DNA of 27,189 bases from Verrucomicrobiota bacterium (GCA_008932955.1 WBXE01000007.1:1-27189), one strand, 5' to 3'; counted from the first letter of the stretch, positions 7,829 to 17,248 are shown. Made by a program: numbers and translations. Notes: generated by a model not told the origin, from the letters alone.

Positions 7829-8070
7829 CTTTGCGACCTTTGCGGTAAGCCTTGGGTTGAGGGATTACCGCAGAGTCGCGGAGGCCGCGGAGGGACGCAA
7901 AGGAAGATGAGTTATTGAGAAAAATCCTGTCTCACTCCGCGTCTCTTTGCGACCTTTGCGGTAAGCCTTGGGTTGAGGGATTTACCGCAGAGTCGCGGAG
8001 GCCGCGGAGGGACGCAAAGGAAGATGAGTTATTGAGAAAAATCCTGTCTCACTCCGCGTCTCTTTGCGAC
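7829..8070. repeat. 116-117 bp tandem repeat, two copies plus partial third
   Basis: Copy one starts at 7829 and copy two at 7945; a third begins at 8062 and breaks off near 8071. The copies differ by little more than one inserted T. Each unit carries an internal inverted pair: GCGACCTTTGCGGTAA at one side and TTACCGCAGAGTCGC, then GGGACGCAAAGG, at the other, so each copy can fold into a hairpin. Near-identity between copies implies a recent duplication. Confidence 0.9.
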
Positions 8071-8125
8071 CTTTGGGGTCGATCTTCAGGTTAATCCGGT
8101 GATCGATAGAAGCCCCGCCGGCCAT

Positions 8126-8214
8126 TATACCAAAGTATATAAGCATGATTGCCGGACCTCTATACCAAAGTATATAAGCATATAACTTGGTGGAAGTGCT
8201 TATACCAAAGCATA
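8126..8214. repeat. 21-bp direct repeats TATACCAAAGTATATAAGCAT
   Basis: Two exact 21-base copies at 8126-8146 and 8161-8181, plus a shorter related copy (TATACCAAAGCATA) at 8201-8214. Start-to-start spacing is 35 and 40 bases. The copies are AT-rich within GC-rich DNA and lie about 240 bases upstream of the giant surface-protein gene. They could be operator-like sites or leftover insertion repeats. Confidence 0.8.
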
Positions 8215-8448
8215 ACTAAAATTAACTTGTCCCGATCATGCGATGCGGGCGTAATGCGCACTTGTCTTGCGCGATTTTCACCCATGGCTTAAATTCCAAA
8301 CCAAGATAATGCCAGCGCGTTCCACGTCATCTTCTTCCTCTGTATTTCGAATTTCACACTTATAACTTATTTTTTACCCTCTGCCTCTTTGTTTAGAATT
8401 TAATACTTAGCATTTAGGATTTTCTTCAATTTAGTGCTGTTTCTTCCC

Positions 8449-11400
8449 ATGAACCTCCCGACCCACATGCAACTCATGCATCACTCCCGCGTCCTTGCCC
8501 AACTTGCACTCAAAGCCCTGCGCTGCGCTGGTGCTTTGCTGCTGCTTCTAACATGCTTGTACACTTGGAGCGTTGCGGCCAAGGCGGCTGACAGTACAAC
8601 GATTTCACCCGCTACAGGCGGTTCCGCCATATCTGCGGACAAGTCAACGGAAGGTTCAGGTTCCTACACTACCACTCTCACTGGACCAGTCATCACACCT
8701 GTAGGCGGACCAAAAGCTCAAATTTCCTCGGGGACTATTATTCTCACGGTGCCTAACGGATTTGTGTGGGACACGGCTGGTGCCGCCCCGTCAGCAGCCT
8801 TTTCAAGCACAGGTGCCGCTAGTTTTACCAGTCGCACAGCCACAGTGGTGACGTTCAATGTCACCACAGGTGGTTCGTCGCAGTCGGCTTTGACCATCAG
8901 TGGCCTGCGCGTCAAGCCCACTGGCACTACATCTGGCACCACCGGCAGTATTACGGAATCGGGTACTGCTTCCTGGCCAAACCCCAGTGGCACCTGGGGC
9001 ACCTTGACCGAAACGGTCGGGGCAGCGGCGAAGATGATAGTCACTTTGCCGGGCCAGACATTCACATCGGGTGTCGGCAACTCGGGCACGGTAACTAACC
9101 AGGTTGCCGGGACTGCATTCAATATCGCGAAGCTCACCGCAGCCGACCAGTACTTCAACACCATCTCGACCTATTCGGGCTCAAAGACCATCACATACAG
9201 CGGGCCTGGCAATAGCCCAACCAGCAGCGCTCCCACGTACACCACCGCCGTTTCTTTTACCTCCGGCCAATCCACGACAACCCTTGCCACAACGCTGAAG
9301 ATGGCTGCTACAACTACAATTACAGCAACGGATAGCTCGCTTACCGGTGTGGCCAGTTCCAGCCTGACGGTCGCTCCGGCCAGCGCCACGGGCCTCACGG
9401 TGGAAAGCGCGGCCGACGGGAGTGGTGCGGCCGTGGGAACACAGAATATCACGGCTGGCAACTTGCTCGCGGCCTATGCCATTAGCCGCGATGCGTATGG
9501 CAATGTGGGTAACCCGAGCGTGACCTGGTCGCTGACGAGCAAGACGGGCGGGGTGGCAGACAGCGATCTGGCAGCCACCAGTGGCGCGAGCACGACGTTC
9601 AATGGCCATCTGACGGGCGCTGCCACGCTGCATGCGGTTCTAACGAGCCCGGCGTTGTCGGCCAATTCCGGCACACTGACGGTGGTGGCTGCTGCGGCAA
9701 GCAAGCTGGCGTTTACCACCACAACACAAACACTCACGGCTGGGGTTATTTCAGGCACGATGACGCTGCAGATGCAGGATGCCAGTGGCAATCCAATCTA
9801 TCAGACGGGGAGCGATCGAACGGTGACTTTGGCAACGTCTTCCGCAGGTGGCATTTTCCGCGATACTGGTAATGCGGCAACGATCTCAAGCGTCACTCTT
9901 CCGGTGGGTTCTAGCAGCGTTAGTTTCCTCTACAAGGACACGCTGGCTGCCAGTGCGACGCTCACCGCCGCAACCTCCTTGCCATCGCCGCTCAGCTCGG
10001 CGACGCAAGCCGAGACCGTGAATGTGGCGGCCGCTGCGCAACTCGCGTTCACGATCCAACCCGGTGGCGGCACGGGCGGGACGGCGTGGACCAGCCAGCC
10101 AGCGGTGACCTTGCGCGATGCTTACGGCAACACGGTCACAGGCACAGCTCAGAACGTCACCCTCGCTATCCAAAATCATGCTGGCAGCGGGTCACTCAGT
10201 GGAACGGTAACGGCGGCGGTCAACACCAGCACTGGTGTGGCAACTTTGAGCGGGCTGAGCATCGACAAGATCGGTAGCGGCTACACGCTGACGGCGACCG
10301 GCAACACGGTGAGTACGACGGCGGGCGGGGTGGTTAGTAGCCCGTTCAACATTACCACTGGCACGGCGACGAAGCTCGCCTATACGAGCGTGCCGAGTAC
10401 CGGCACGGCGGCAACGGCCTTCAGCGTCACCCTGCAGTCGCAGGATGCCGGCGGCAATCCGGCCAGTCCTACGAGCACCACCACGATTGCTTTGACCAAA
10501 GCGACGGGTGGCGGAACTTTGAGCGGGACTCTCACCGGAAGTATTCTGACAAGCGGTAACAGCGTCACGATCTCGACACCGGTCTATTCAAAGTCGGACA
10601 CGCTGACGTTGGCAGCAACGGCGACGGCAGGGATGACGGGATTGCCGGCCGTCACCAGCGACAACATCGTGTTTTCTGCAGGTGCCGCAGATGCCAGCCA
10701 CTCGACCATGAGTCCGGCCACGGCGTCGCTCACGGCAAACGGAACGAGCACCCAAGTGATCACCGTGCAAGCGCGTGACACCAATAATAACAATCGAACG
10801 AGCGGCGGCGATGCGGTGGTTTTTCCCATCGTCGGTCCGGGAAGCCTCAGTAGCACGACCGACAATGGCAACGGCACTTACACGACGACACTCACCTCGC
10901 CGACAACGCATGGCGTGGGCAGCATCACCGCCACTTTGGGCGGCACGGCCGTTGGCACGGCGGTAGCGGCATCGAGCTCAGTAGTCACCTACACACTCGG
11001 CGTTACCAGTCTTGCCACGGCAAGCAGTACGACCGCTGGAACGACGCTTGCCATCACAGTGCCCGCTGGTGGCGTGCCGCTCGGCAACACGGCGATTGTG
11101 AGCTTTGCGATGGATCCGCTGAGCGGCACGGTTTCGGCGAGCGATACCCAAGGCAATAGTTACACTGCGGATGTGGATACCATGCAAGGGTCTTCCGGCT
11201 CCGGCACTGGAGTGCGTACCGTGGTGTTGTCTGCTCACGTCACCAAGGCTTTGGTATCTGGCAATACGATCACCATCACCCACCCGTCAGTTACCTCGCG
11301 GGCCGCGAGCGCTGGTTATATCAGCGGCATTGTCACGGCTTCCCGGGTTGATCAAACAGCGACGGGTGGAAGTACCAGTGCCGCTTCTTCTGGCAATACG

Positions 11401-14400
11401 AGTTCGGCCACCACCCTGTTTGCGGACGAAGTGTTGATCGGAGCCGTCGGCATCGAGAACAGCTCCACAGCCTTGACCGTCGGCTCCGGATACACCGCGC
11501 TAACAAGCGCTGCCGCTAACACCGGCAGCACCGGCACATCCATCGCAATTTTGCCGGAATACCGGATTGTCAGCGCCACCGGTGCCTATAGCGCAAGTGG
11601 CAGCGGTTGGGCTTCCGGCCGTTGGGCAGCCGCCATGGTGAGCTACCGGGCTCCGGGTATAGCTACCCCCACGGCTATCGCTACGAATACAAGCACGACG
11701 TCCGGGACAATCATCACAGTGGCCGCGCCCGCTGCAGGTGTCTCGCTGCGCAACACAGTGATAGTGGCGGTAGCCATGGATCCGTCCAGCACCAGCGTTG
11801 CGGTGAGCGATGCGCGCGGAAATACCTACACTTCGGACAAGGATGTGACGAATGGTTCCGTCACTACAGGTGTGCGCACACTGCTTTTCTCCGCCCCGGT
11901 GACCACCGCCTTGCTCAGTGGCGATCTGATCACCGTCACATTCGGCTCGGCGGTTGTGGGCAAAGCGGTGAGCGCCTATTCGGTCAACGGGCTGGTTGTC
12001 GCCTCGCGCGTCGATCAGACAGCGTCGGCCATAGGTGCTAGTACCGCCCCATCGTCCGGCAATACGGCAATCACCTCGCAGCCGGATGAATTGGTGATGG
12101 GTGTCATTGGGGTTGAGGAAATAAATGGCACAGCGACAGCGCTTACGGCTGGCTCTGGTTTCACCGCTCTGACCGGTATCGGCACTGCCAGTTCGATGGG
12201 AATCCGGATTCTGCCTGAATATCAGATCGTCACTGCAGCCTCCGCCTACGCAGGTAACGGCACCTTAAACCAAAGCCGAGCATGGGCTGCGGCGGTGGTG
12301 ACCTACAAAATGTTGGGCGGCGTTGAGCCGGGTGAATCCACCATCAGTCCAGCCACCGCCTCGCTCACGGCCAACGGCACCAGCACCCAGGTCATCACCG
12401 TCCAAGCGTGCGATGCTTATGGCAACGCCTTCACCGTGGGCGGCGAGGCGGTCACGATTGCCGTATCTGCTGGCAGCGGCAGCGTCGGGGCAACCACCGA
12501 CAATGGCAACGGCACCTACACGGCCACCTTGACCGCACCAACGGCCACCGGCAGCGGGACGCTGAGCGCTACTATCAATGGTGACGCTGTGGGAGCACCG
12601 GGCTCTGCGGTGGTCACTTACACCGCCGGTGCCGTGACTGCGGCGCAATCCACCGTGGCGGCCTCGCTGAGTTCGGTGACGGCTGATGGAGCGACCACGT
12701 CCACCATCACCGTGACTTTGAAGGATTCTAACAGCAACCTGGTTGCGGGCAAGACGGTGACTCTGACAAAAACCTCCGGTGCGGGTTCGCCGACGATTGC
12801 GACGACCCAAGGCACCAGTGATGCCTCAGGGCTGGCGACCTTCACGGTGAAGTCCACAACGGCCGCCGCCGATGTCTTCACGGCGACGGACACCAGCGAC
12901 AGCGTGACCCTCACGCAAACAGCGACGGTGACCTTCACCGCCGGTGCCGTGACTGCGGCGCAATCCACGGTGGCGGCTTCGCTGAGTTCGGTGACGGCTG
13001 ATGGAACGACCACGTCCACCATCACCGTGACTTTGAAGGATTCTAACAGTAACCCGGTTGCGGGCAAGACGGTGACTCTGACAAAAACCTCCGGTGCGGG
13101 TTCGCCGACGATTGCGATGACCCAGGGCACCAGTGATGCCTCAGGGCTGGCGACCTTCACGGTGAAGTCCACAACGGCCGCCGCCGATGTCTTCACAGCC
13201 ACGGACACCAGCGACAGCGTGACGGTTACGCAAACAGCAACGGTGACCTTCGCCGCCGGCGCCGTGACTGCGGCGCAATCCACCGTGGCGGCCTCGCTGA
13301 GTTCGGTGACGGCCGATGGAACGACCACGTCCACCATCACCGTGACTTTGAAGGATTCTAACAGTAACCCGGTTGCGGGCAAGACGGTGACTCTGACAAA
13401 AACTACCGGTGCGGGTTCGCCGACGATCACGACGACCCAGGGCACCACTGATGCCTCAGGGCTGGCGAGCTTCACGGTGAAGTCCACAACGGCCGCCGCC
13501 GATGTCTTCACAGCAACGGACACCAGCGACAGCGTGACGGTTACGCAAACGGCGACGGTGACCTTCGCCGCCGGCGCTCTGGATCATTTTGCAATCTCGT
13601 CCATCGCCTCGCCGCAGACGGCCGGCACCGCCATCACGGGCCTCACTTTTACGGCGCAGGATGCGTACAACAATACCGTGACTAGTTTTGTTAGCTCGGT
13701 AACCTACACTGGCACTGCTGGCATCAGCGGGACTTCGGCGACGTTTACCGCCGGCCAGTTGACGGGGGTGAGCGTGATGCCGGTGACGGTGGGCAGCAGC
13801 TTGACATTCACTGCCACCAGCTCAGGCAAGACCGGCACGACCAGCTTCAATATCAACCCAGGCGCGATCGCCTCCTACGTCGTGAGTGCTGCGGCGCAGC
13901 AAACTGCGGGCACGGCATTCAGCGCTACGGTCACCGCCAAGGATGCCAACAACAACACGGTGACCACCGACAGCACGACGGTAGTGACGATGACCGGCAC
14001 GGGCAGCGCGCAATTTGACAGCAATGGTGACAGCACCTTTGGAGATAACACCAAGGTCCTAACGAGCGGTGCCTTCACTATCAGCACCAAGGATGCGGTG
14101 CCCGAAGCCGTCACGCTCACGGCCACTTCGGCTGGCGGCAAGACTGGATCCAGTTCTTCCATCACGATACTCAACGCGTTTTACGCGGCGTGGATCACCG
14201 CCAATTACCCTAGCTTGACGGGTGCCAACGCCCTGCCGGGTGCCGACCCGGATGGCGACGGCATGAGCAATCTCATCGAGTACGCCTTCGGCCTCAATCC
14301 GACCAGTGGCGCGATCACCACCATCGCATATACGGGCACTGTGCTCACCTCGGCGGGTCCACCGTATGCCGCCAATTTCGCTGCTGGGACCGGGTGGGAC

Positions 14401-14637
14401 TACCGCGCAGTGTTTTGTCGCCGGGTGAATTTTTTGACATTGGGGTTGACCTACACGGTGCAATTCAGCGCTGACAATGCGGTGTGGGTGGATAGCGCGA
14501 CCACGCCGAGCGTGTTGGCGACTGATGCGGGGAATGTGATGCAAGCGGTCTGTGTGCGCTATCCCTTGTTCATTCGCCCCGGTGGGGTGGTTAAAAAGGC
14601 CCAGTTCTTCCGCCTGGGAGTTTCAATCACACCTTGA
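8449..14637 (+). CDS. Giant secreted protein with bacterial Ig-like (invasin-type) repeats
   Basis: A 2062-residue Ser/Thr/Ala/Gly-rich protein. An N-terminal hydrophobic stretch (about 26-44, ALLLLLTCLYTWSVAA) followed by AKA-ADS looks like a signal peptide. The body is built from Ig-like units resembling invasin/intimin Big_1 domains. Three near-identical 105-residue copies (AAQSTVAASLSSVTADG...) span about 1395-1709. An earlier pair of ~220-residue modules containing VASRVDQTA spans about 853-1289. Related SPATASLTANGTSTQVITVQ units start near 754 and 1300. The end carries DPDGDGMSNLIEYAFGLNP (about 1933-1951), a calcium-binding-like motif common at the C-terminus of verrucomicrobial exported proteins. 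I chose the ATG at 8449 over GTG 8434; no ribosome-binding site is obvious. Likely an adhesin or envelope structural protein; the ligand is unknown. Confidence 0.88.
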   Translation: MNLPTHMQLMHHSRVLAQLALKALRCAGALLLLLTCLYTWSVAAKAADSTTISPATGGSAISADKSTEGSGSYTTTLTGPVITPVGGPKAQISSGTIILTVPNGFVWDTAGAAPSAAFSSTGAASFTSRTATVVTFNVTTGGSSQSALTISGLRVKPTGTTSGTTGSITESGTASWPNPSGTWGTLTETVGAAAKMIVTLPGQTFTSGVGNSGTVTNQVAGTAFNIAKLTAADQYFNTISTYSGSKTITYSGPGNSPTSSAPTYTTAVSFTSGQSTTTLATTLKMAATTTITATDSSLTGVASSSLTVAPASATGLTVESAADGSGAAVGTQNITAGNLLAAYAISRDAYGNVGNPSVTWSLTSKTGGVADSDLAATSGASTTFNGHLTGAATLHAVLTSPALSANSGTLTVVAAAASKLAFTTTTQTLTAGVISGTMTLQMQDASGNPIYQTGSDRTVTLATSSAGGIFRDTGNAATISSVTLPVGSSSVSFLYKDTLAASATLTAATSLPSPLSSATQAETVNVAAAAQLAFTIQPGGGTGGTAWTSQPAVTLRDAYGNTVTGTAQNVTLAIQNHAGSGSLSGTVTAAVNTSTGVATLSGLSIDKIGSGYTLTATGNTVSTTAGGVVSSPFNITTGTATKLAYTSVPSTGTAATAFSVTLQSQDAGGNPASPTSTTTIALTKATGGGTLSGTLTGSILTSGNSVTISTPVYSKSDTLTLAATATAGMTGLPAVTSDNIVFSAGAADASHSTMSPATASLTANGTSTQVITVQARDTNNNNRTSGGDAVVFPIVGPGSLSSTTDNGNGTYTTTLTSPTTHGVGSITATLGGTAVGTAVAASSSVVTYTLGVTSLATASSTTAGTTLAITVPAGGVPLGNTAIVSFAMDPLSGTVSASDTQGNSYTADVDTMQGSSGSGTGVRTVVLSAHVTKALVSGNTITITHPSVTSRAASAGYISGIVTASRVDQTATGGSTSAASSGNTSSATTLFADEVLIGAVGIENSSTALTVGSGYTALTSAAANTGSTGTSIAILPEYRIVSATGAYSASGSGWASGRWAAAMVSYRAPGIATPTAIATNTSTTSGTIITVAAPAAGVSLRNTVIVAVAMDPSSTSVAVSDARGNTYTSDKDVTNGSVTTGVRTLLFSAPVTTALLSGDLITVTFGSAVVGKAVSAYSVNGLVVASRVDQTASAIGASTAPSSGNTAITSQPDELVMGVIGVEEINGTATALTAGSGFTALTGIGTASSMGIRILPEYQIVTAASAYAGNGTLNQSRAWAAAVVTYKMLGGVEPGESTISPATASLTANGTSTQVITVQACDAYGNAFTVGGEAVTIAVSAGSGSVGATTDNGNGTYTATLTAPTATGSGTLSATINGDAVGAPGSAVVTYTAGAVTAAQSTVAASLSSVTADGATTSTITVTLKDSNSNLVAGKTVTLTKTSGAGSPTIATTQGTSDASGLATFTVKSTTAAADVFTATDTSDSVTLTQTATVTFTAGAVTAAQSTVAASLSSVTADGTTTSTITVTLKDSNSNPVAGKTVTLTKTSGAGSPTIAMTQGTSDASGLATFTVKSTTAAADVFTATDTSDSVTVTQTATVTFAAGAVTAAQSTVAASLSSVTADGTTTSTITVTLKDSNSNPVAGKTVTLTKTTGAGSPTITTTQGTTDASGLASFTVKSTTAAADVFTATDTSDSVTVTQTATVTFAAGALDHFAISSIASPQTAGTAITGLTFTAQDAYNNTVTSFVSSVTYTGTAGISGTSATFTAGQLTGVSVMPVTVGSSLTFTATSSGKTGTTSFNINPGAIASYVVSAAAQQTAGTAFSATVTAKDANNNTVTTDSTTVVTMTGTGSAQFDSNGDSTFGDNTKVLTSGAFTISTKDAVPEAVTLTATSAGGKTGSSSSITILNAFYAAWITANYPSLTGANALPGADPDGDGMSNLIEYAFGLNPTSGAITTIAYTGTVLTSAGPPYAANFAAGTGWDYRAVFCRRVNFLTLGLTYTVQFSADNAVWVDSATTPSVLATDAGNVMQAVCVRYPLFIRPGGVVKKAQFFRLGVSITP
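12631..13575 (+). repeat. Three near-identical 315-bp in-frame tandem repeats
   Basis: Unit starts at 12631, 12946 and 13261 are exactly 315 bases (105 codons) apart, ending at 13575. The copies differ at few positions, many of them silent or conservative. Each encodes one Ig-like domain of the giant protein. They are likely sites for unequal recombination that changes domain number. Confidence 0.95.
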
Positions 14638-14681
14638 TTCCGATAGTTAAACTAACAAAACTTTTTCCCATTCAACACATC

Positions 14682-16346
14682 ATGAAAGCCAAACATCGGA
14701 ATTCCGCGGCACTTGTTAGCCTTGCCCTGATCGGGTCAGCCTCGGCGGATATCATCTACAGCAATCTCCAGAATGCCTCCATTCCCACCGGTACCTGGAC
14801 CGGCGTGACGGTGAGCGTCAATGGCGGAACTATCAATCCGTTCTTTGGCGGGGTGGGGGTAGCCAACGACGCGCTGTTTCAGCCAGCGCGGGTCGGCACC
14901 GACCAGTTAGATACCCTTCTGAATCTATCGGTGGGGACCAGCATCAGTTCCAGCAACGGGGCGCTGTATTTTTCCACCGGGGCTGGCGGCTCGGAGGATC
15001 ATTTGGGCAACACCTACACAGCGGGCACGGAAGGCTACATCGGCTTCAATGCCAACGGGGATTACGGCTGGATGCGGGTACTCTTCACCAACGACACCGG
15101 CGGAGCTGTCGTCAAGGACTGGGCCTATGATAACTCTGGTAGCGGCGGGAACATTGTCGTCGGCCGGGTGCAGGAAAGCGTGGTTGACGGCACTCATAAC
15201 CTGGTGACCCTCTCGCCCGGGAGCGGCGAGGCGTTCACTCTCGGCTCCGTGCTCGCCGACAAAGGCAGCGGTGTGACCCATAGTGTCATCAAGACCGGTG
15301 CTGGCGCCACCACCCTCAGCGGAACCAATACCTACACCGGCTTAACAACGGTGAGTAGCGGCACTTTGAAAGCGGGCAGCGCCAGCGCCTTCGGGTCCAC
15401 CGCGGCAGGCATCGTGGTCAACAGCGGCGCGGTGTTGGACTTGAATGGCCAGACGATTGGTGCCGAGGCCGTGACACTCAATGGCACGGGCATCAGCAGC
15501 GGCGGCTCGCTCGTCAACACCAGCGGCACAGCGGCGAGCCTGAGCGGAGCGGTCACCCTTGGCAGCGCCAGCAGCATCGGCGGCAGCGGCAACATCACCC
15601 TCAGTGGCGGTATCTCCGGCACACACGATCTGACAAAAGTTGGCGGAGGTATCGTGACCCTTGCCGGAACTAACACCTACAGCGGCAATACCACGATCCA
15701 TGCGGGCACGCTCGCGCTCGGCTCCAGTGCTGCGCTTGGCAGCAGTGCGCTCATCAATGTGTTAGCCGGGGCCACGTTGGATGCGAGCGGCATCGCGGGT
15801 GGCTTGACGGTGGGCGGAAGCGGCACCAAGCTCACAGGTAGCGGCACGGTGAGCGGAAATATCACCATCAGCTCCGGCGCGATCTTGACTCCAGGCAACA
15901 GTATCGGCACGGAGAACTTCACTCAGGGACTCACCCTTGGCTCTGGTTCGATCTTCGAGTGGGAGATTGATCGCACCCAGACCCAGGCCCGCGGCGCGGG
16001 GTATGATGCCATCAACGTCGGCGGAGCGCTGGGAGGAACTGCTGCCATCTTCCGCATCGTCACCGACGGCACCGGCTACACCCAGGCGTTCTGGAGCCAG
16101 ACTCATTCTTGGACCAACATTTTTAATTATGCAAGTACCACCACTAACCTAGCCAGCATCTTCAATGGCGGATTCGACTTTGCGGCTTCCCCGGCCGGCC
16201 AGGGTGCGTTCACCTGGCAAACTAACACCTTGCAGTGGACCCCGCAGTCGGGTGCCACCTTCGTGCCAGAGCCGACCAGTGCATTGGCAGGATTGTTGTT
16301 AGCTGCCGGCCTGCTGCGGCGGCGGAGGACATGCGCGGCAAGCTAA
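14682..16346 (+). CDS. PEP-CTERM protein with autotransporter-associated beta-strand repeats
   Basis: A secreted 554-residue protein. The N-terminus (MKAKHRNSAALVSLALIGSASA) is a typical signal peptide. The C-terminus shows VPEPTSALAGLLLAAGLLRRRR, the three-part PEP-CTERM sorting signal (Pro-Glu-Pro, hydrophobic helix, arginine cluster), which in other bacteria is cut by a membrane exosortase. Two autotransporter-associated beta-strand repeats are clear: IKTGAGATTLSGTNTYTG...GTLKAG (about 202-233) and LTKVGGGIVTLAGTNTYSG...GTLALG (about 316-347). These predict a right-handed beta-helix passenger, but there is no autotransporter barrel. I chose the ATG at 14682; a TTG at 14634 overlaps the previous gene. 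It lies 44 bases after the giant protein's stop, so co-transcription is likely. No exosortase gene is in the window. Confidence 0.92.
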   Translation: MKAKHRNSAALVSLALIGSASADIIYSNLQNASIPTGTWTGVTVSVNGGTINPFFGGVGVANDALFQPARVGTDQLDTLLNLSVGTSISSSNGALYFSTGAGGSEDHLGNTYTAGTEGYIGFNANGDYGWMRVLFTNDTGGAVVKDWAYDNSGSGGNIVVGRVQESVVDGTHNLVTLSPGSGEAFTLGSVLADKGSGVTHSVIKTGAGATTLSGTNTYTGLTTVSSGTLKAGSASAFGSTAAGIVVNSGAVLDLNGQTIGAEAVTLNGTGISSGGSLVNTSGTAASLSGAVTLGSASSIGGSGNITLSGGISGTHDLTKVGGGIVTLAGTNTYSGNTTIHAGTLALGSSAALGSSALINVLAGATLDASGIAGGLTVGGSGTKLTGSGTVSGNITISSGAILTPGNSIGTENFTQGLTLGSGSIFEWEIDRTQTQARGAGYDAINVGGALGGTAAIFRIVTDGTGYTQAFWSQTHSWTNIFNYASTTTNLASIFNGGFDFAASPAGQGAFTWQTNTLQWTPQSGATFVPEPTSALAGLLLAAGLLRRRRTCAAS

Positions 16347-16400
16347 GGGAATTGTGGAGATGGCTCGTGACGAATCTTACCACTGAGGTACTGATGACCA

Positions 16401-16445
16401 CTGAATGCACTGAAATATTCATGAATTTCTTCTCAGTGCGTTCAG
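16401..16445. repeat. Short inverted repeat CTGAATGCACTGA
   Basis: CTGAATGCACTGAAAT (16401-16416) is nearly complementary to TTCTCAGTGCGTTCAG (16430-16445), with a 13-base loop. It lies just after the PEP-CTERM gene and immediately left of another dispersed repeat. It might terminate transcription, but no T-run follows. Confidence 0.5.
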
Positions 16446-16477
16446 GCCGAACTCCGAATTTGAAATCTTGATCATGA

Positions 16478-16588
16478 AACCACGGATTTTACGGATTTTT
16501 TGGTTTCGGATTAGGGCACTATTATCAGCACAGCAGAAGCTCTGGACGACTCCTGTTTTAATCCGTAAAATCCGTGTAATCCGTGGTT
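16478..16588. repeat. AACCACGGATT-bounded hairpin element, copy A
   Basis: Starts AACCACGGATTTTACGGATT and ends AATCCGTGTAATCCGTGGTT, forming long imperfect inverted ends around a ~60-base unique centre. The sequence outside the left end (16446-16477) resembles, in reverse complement, the sequence outside the right end of 23067-23230. The family unit therefore extends beyond the visible hairpin. Confidence 0.8.
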
Positions 16589-16633
16589 CATTTAACCTCG
16601 AATTTTGTCAACCCTCGGTTTTCGGAGCTCAGA

Positions 16634-17248
16634 CTACAACTGCCGCAGTTCCCTGGTAACCGCCGCCACGGCGTCGGCCATGGCAATGGGGTGACCGGCC
16701 TCGGCTTCCAGACTGGTCATGGCCACCCCGTCCAGGCCGCAGGGGGTGATGGCAACAAACGCCGGCAAGCAGGCATTGGTGACGTTGAGGGCGAACCCGT
16801 GCATCGATACCCATTTGCGCAGGCCCACCCCGATCGAGGCGAGTTTGCGGTTGGCCACCCATACGCCAGTTAGATTTTCCCGGCGACCGGCGGTCACGCC
16901 GCAGGTGGCGCAGGCGCGGATCAGGGCATCCTCGATGTTGCGGAGATGCTCGTGGAGGTCGCGGCCGCGCGGCGTTAGATCGAGAATCGGATAGCCGACG
17001 AGCTGGCCCGGTCCATGATAGGTCGCTTGGCCACCGCGGTTTGTTTCATGAACCGGGTGGGGGAGGTTGGCTGCGTCGCGCAGCGAGGATTGGTCGCGGA
17101 GGCGGCCGATGGTGAACACCGGTCGGTGCTCTAACAAATAAACCAATTCCCCGCCGCTGCCATTCACCAGCGCCTCGACGGCATTTTCTTGCAGGCGCAG
17201 GCCGTCGGCGTAATCGATGAAGTTCGGGAGGTGAATGATCTGGAGCAT
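16634..17248 (-). CDS. lipB: Lipoyl(octanoyl) transferase LipB
   Basis: Moves the octanoyl group from acyl carrier protein to a lysine on lipoyl domains of 2-oxoacid dehydrogenases and the glycine cleavage H protein, the first step of lipoate assembly in the cytosol. The key signature RGGQATYHGPGQLVGYP spans residues 71-87. Lys135 in NRKLASIG and Cys170 in TPCGLDG match the catalytic Lys/Cys pair, with HGFALNV between them. I chose the ATG at 17248 (MLQIIHLPNFIDYADG), giving 204 residues. The frame extends to 17284, but the extra 12 residues (MGNPWFPISHSL) come from intergenic repeat DNA. No lipA is in the window. It is flanked on both sides by dispersed hairpin repeats, so it is probably transcribed alone. 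Confidence 0.95.
   Translation of the reverse strand: MLQIIHLPNFIDYADGLRLQENAVEALVNGSGGELVYLLEHRPVFTIGRLRDQSSLRDAANLPHPVHETNRGGQATYHGPGQLVGYPILDLTPRGRDLHEHLRNIEDALIRACATCGVTAGRRENLTGVWVANRKLASIGVGLRKWVSMHGFALNVTNACLPAFVAITPCGLDGVAMTSLEAEAGHPIAMADAVAAVTRELRQL

Larger units (their letters stand above)
7467..8448. other. Gene-free, repeat-rich interval
   Basis: No credible gene was found in either strand. From 7467 to 7770 I see nothing beyond the probable upstream region of the aminotransferase. Then come a long palindrome (7771-7818), a 116-117-bp tandem repeat (7829-8070), and 21-bp direct repeats (8126-8214). From 8218 to 8448 the DNA turns AT-rich and most likely holds the promoter and leader of the giant surface-protein gene. 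I could not place -35 and -10 boxes with confidence. Confidence 0.7.

Noticed and set aside
7829..8070. Possible CRISPR or phage-array structure
   Set aside because: Units are contiguous 116-117-bp copies without unique spacers, and no cas genes are nearby.
12618..13523. 301-residue antisense ORF opposite the Ig-like repeats
   Set aside because: It is the mirror of the three 315-bp repeats and has only repetitive Val-rich sequence. The + strand frame has a signal peptide and recognisable domains.
14634..14681. Upstream TTG start for the PEP-CTERM gene
   Set aside because: It would overlap the stop of the giant gene and put a charged extension before a signal peptide that already starts at ATG 14682.
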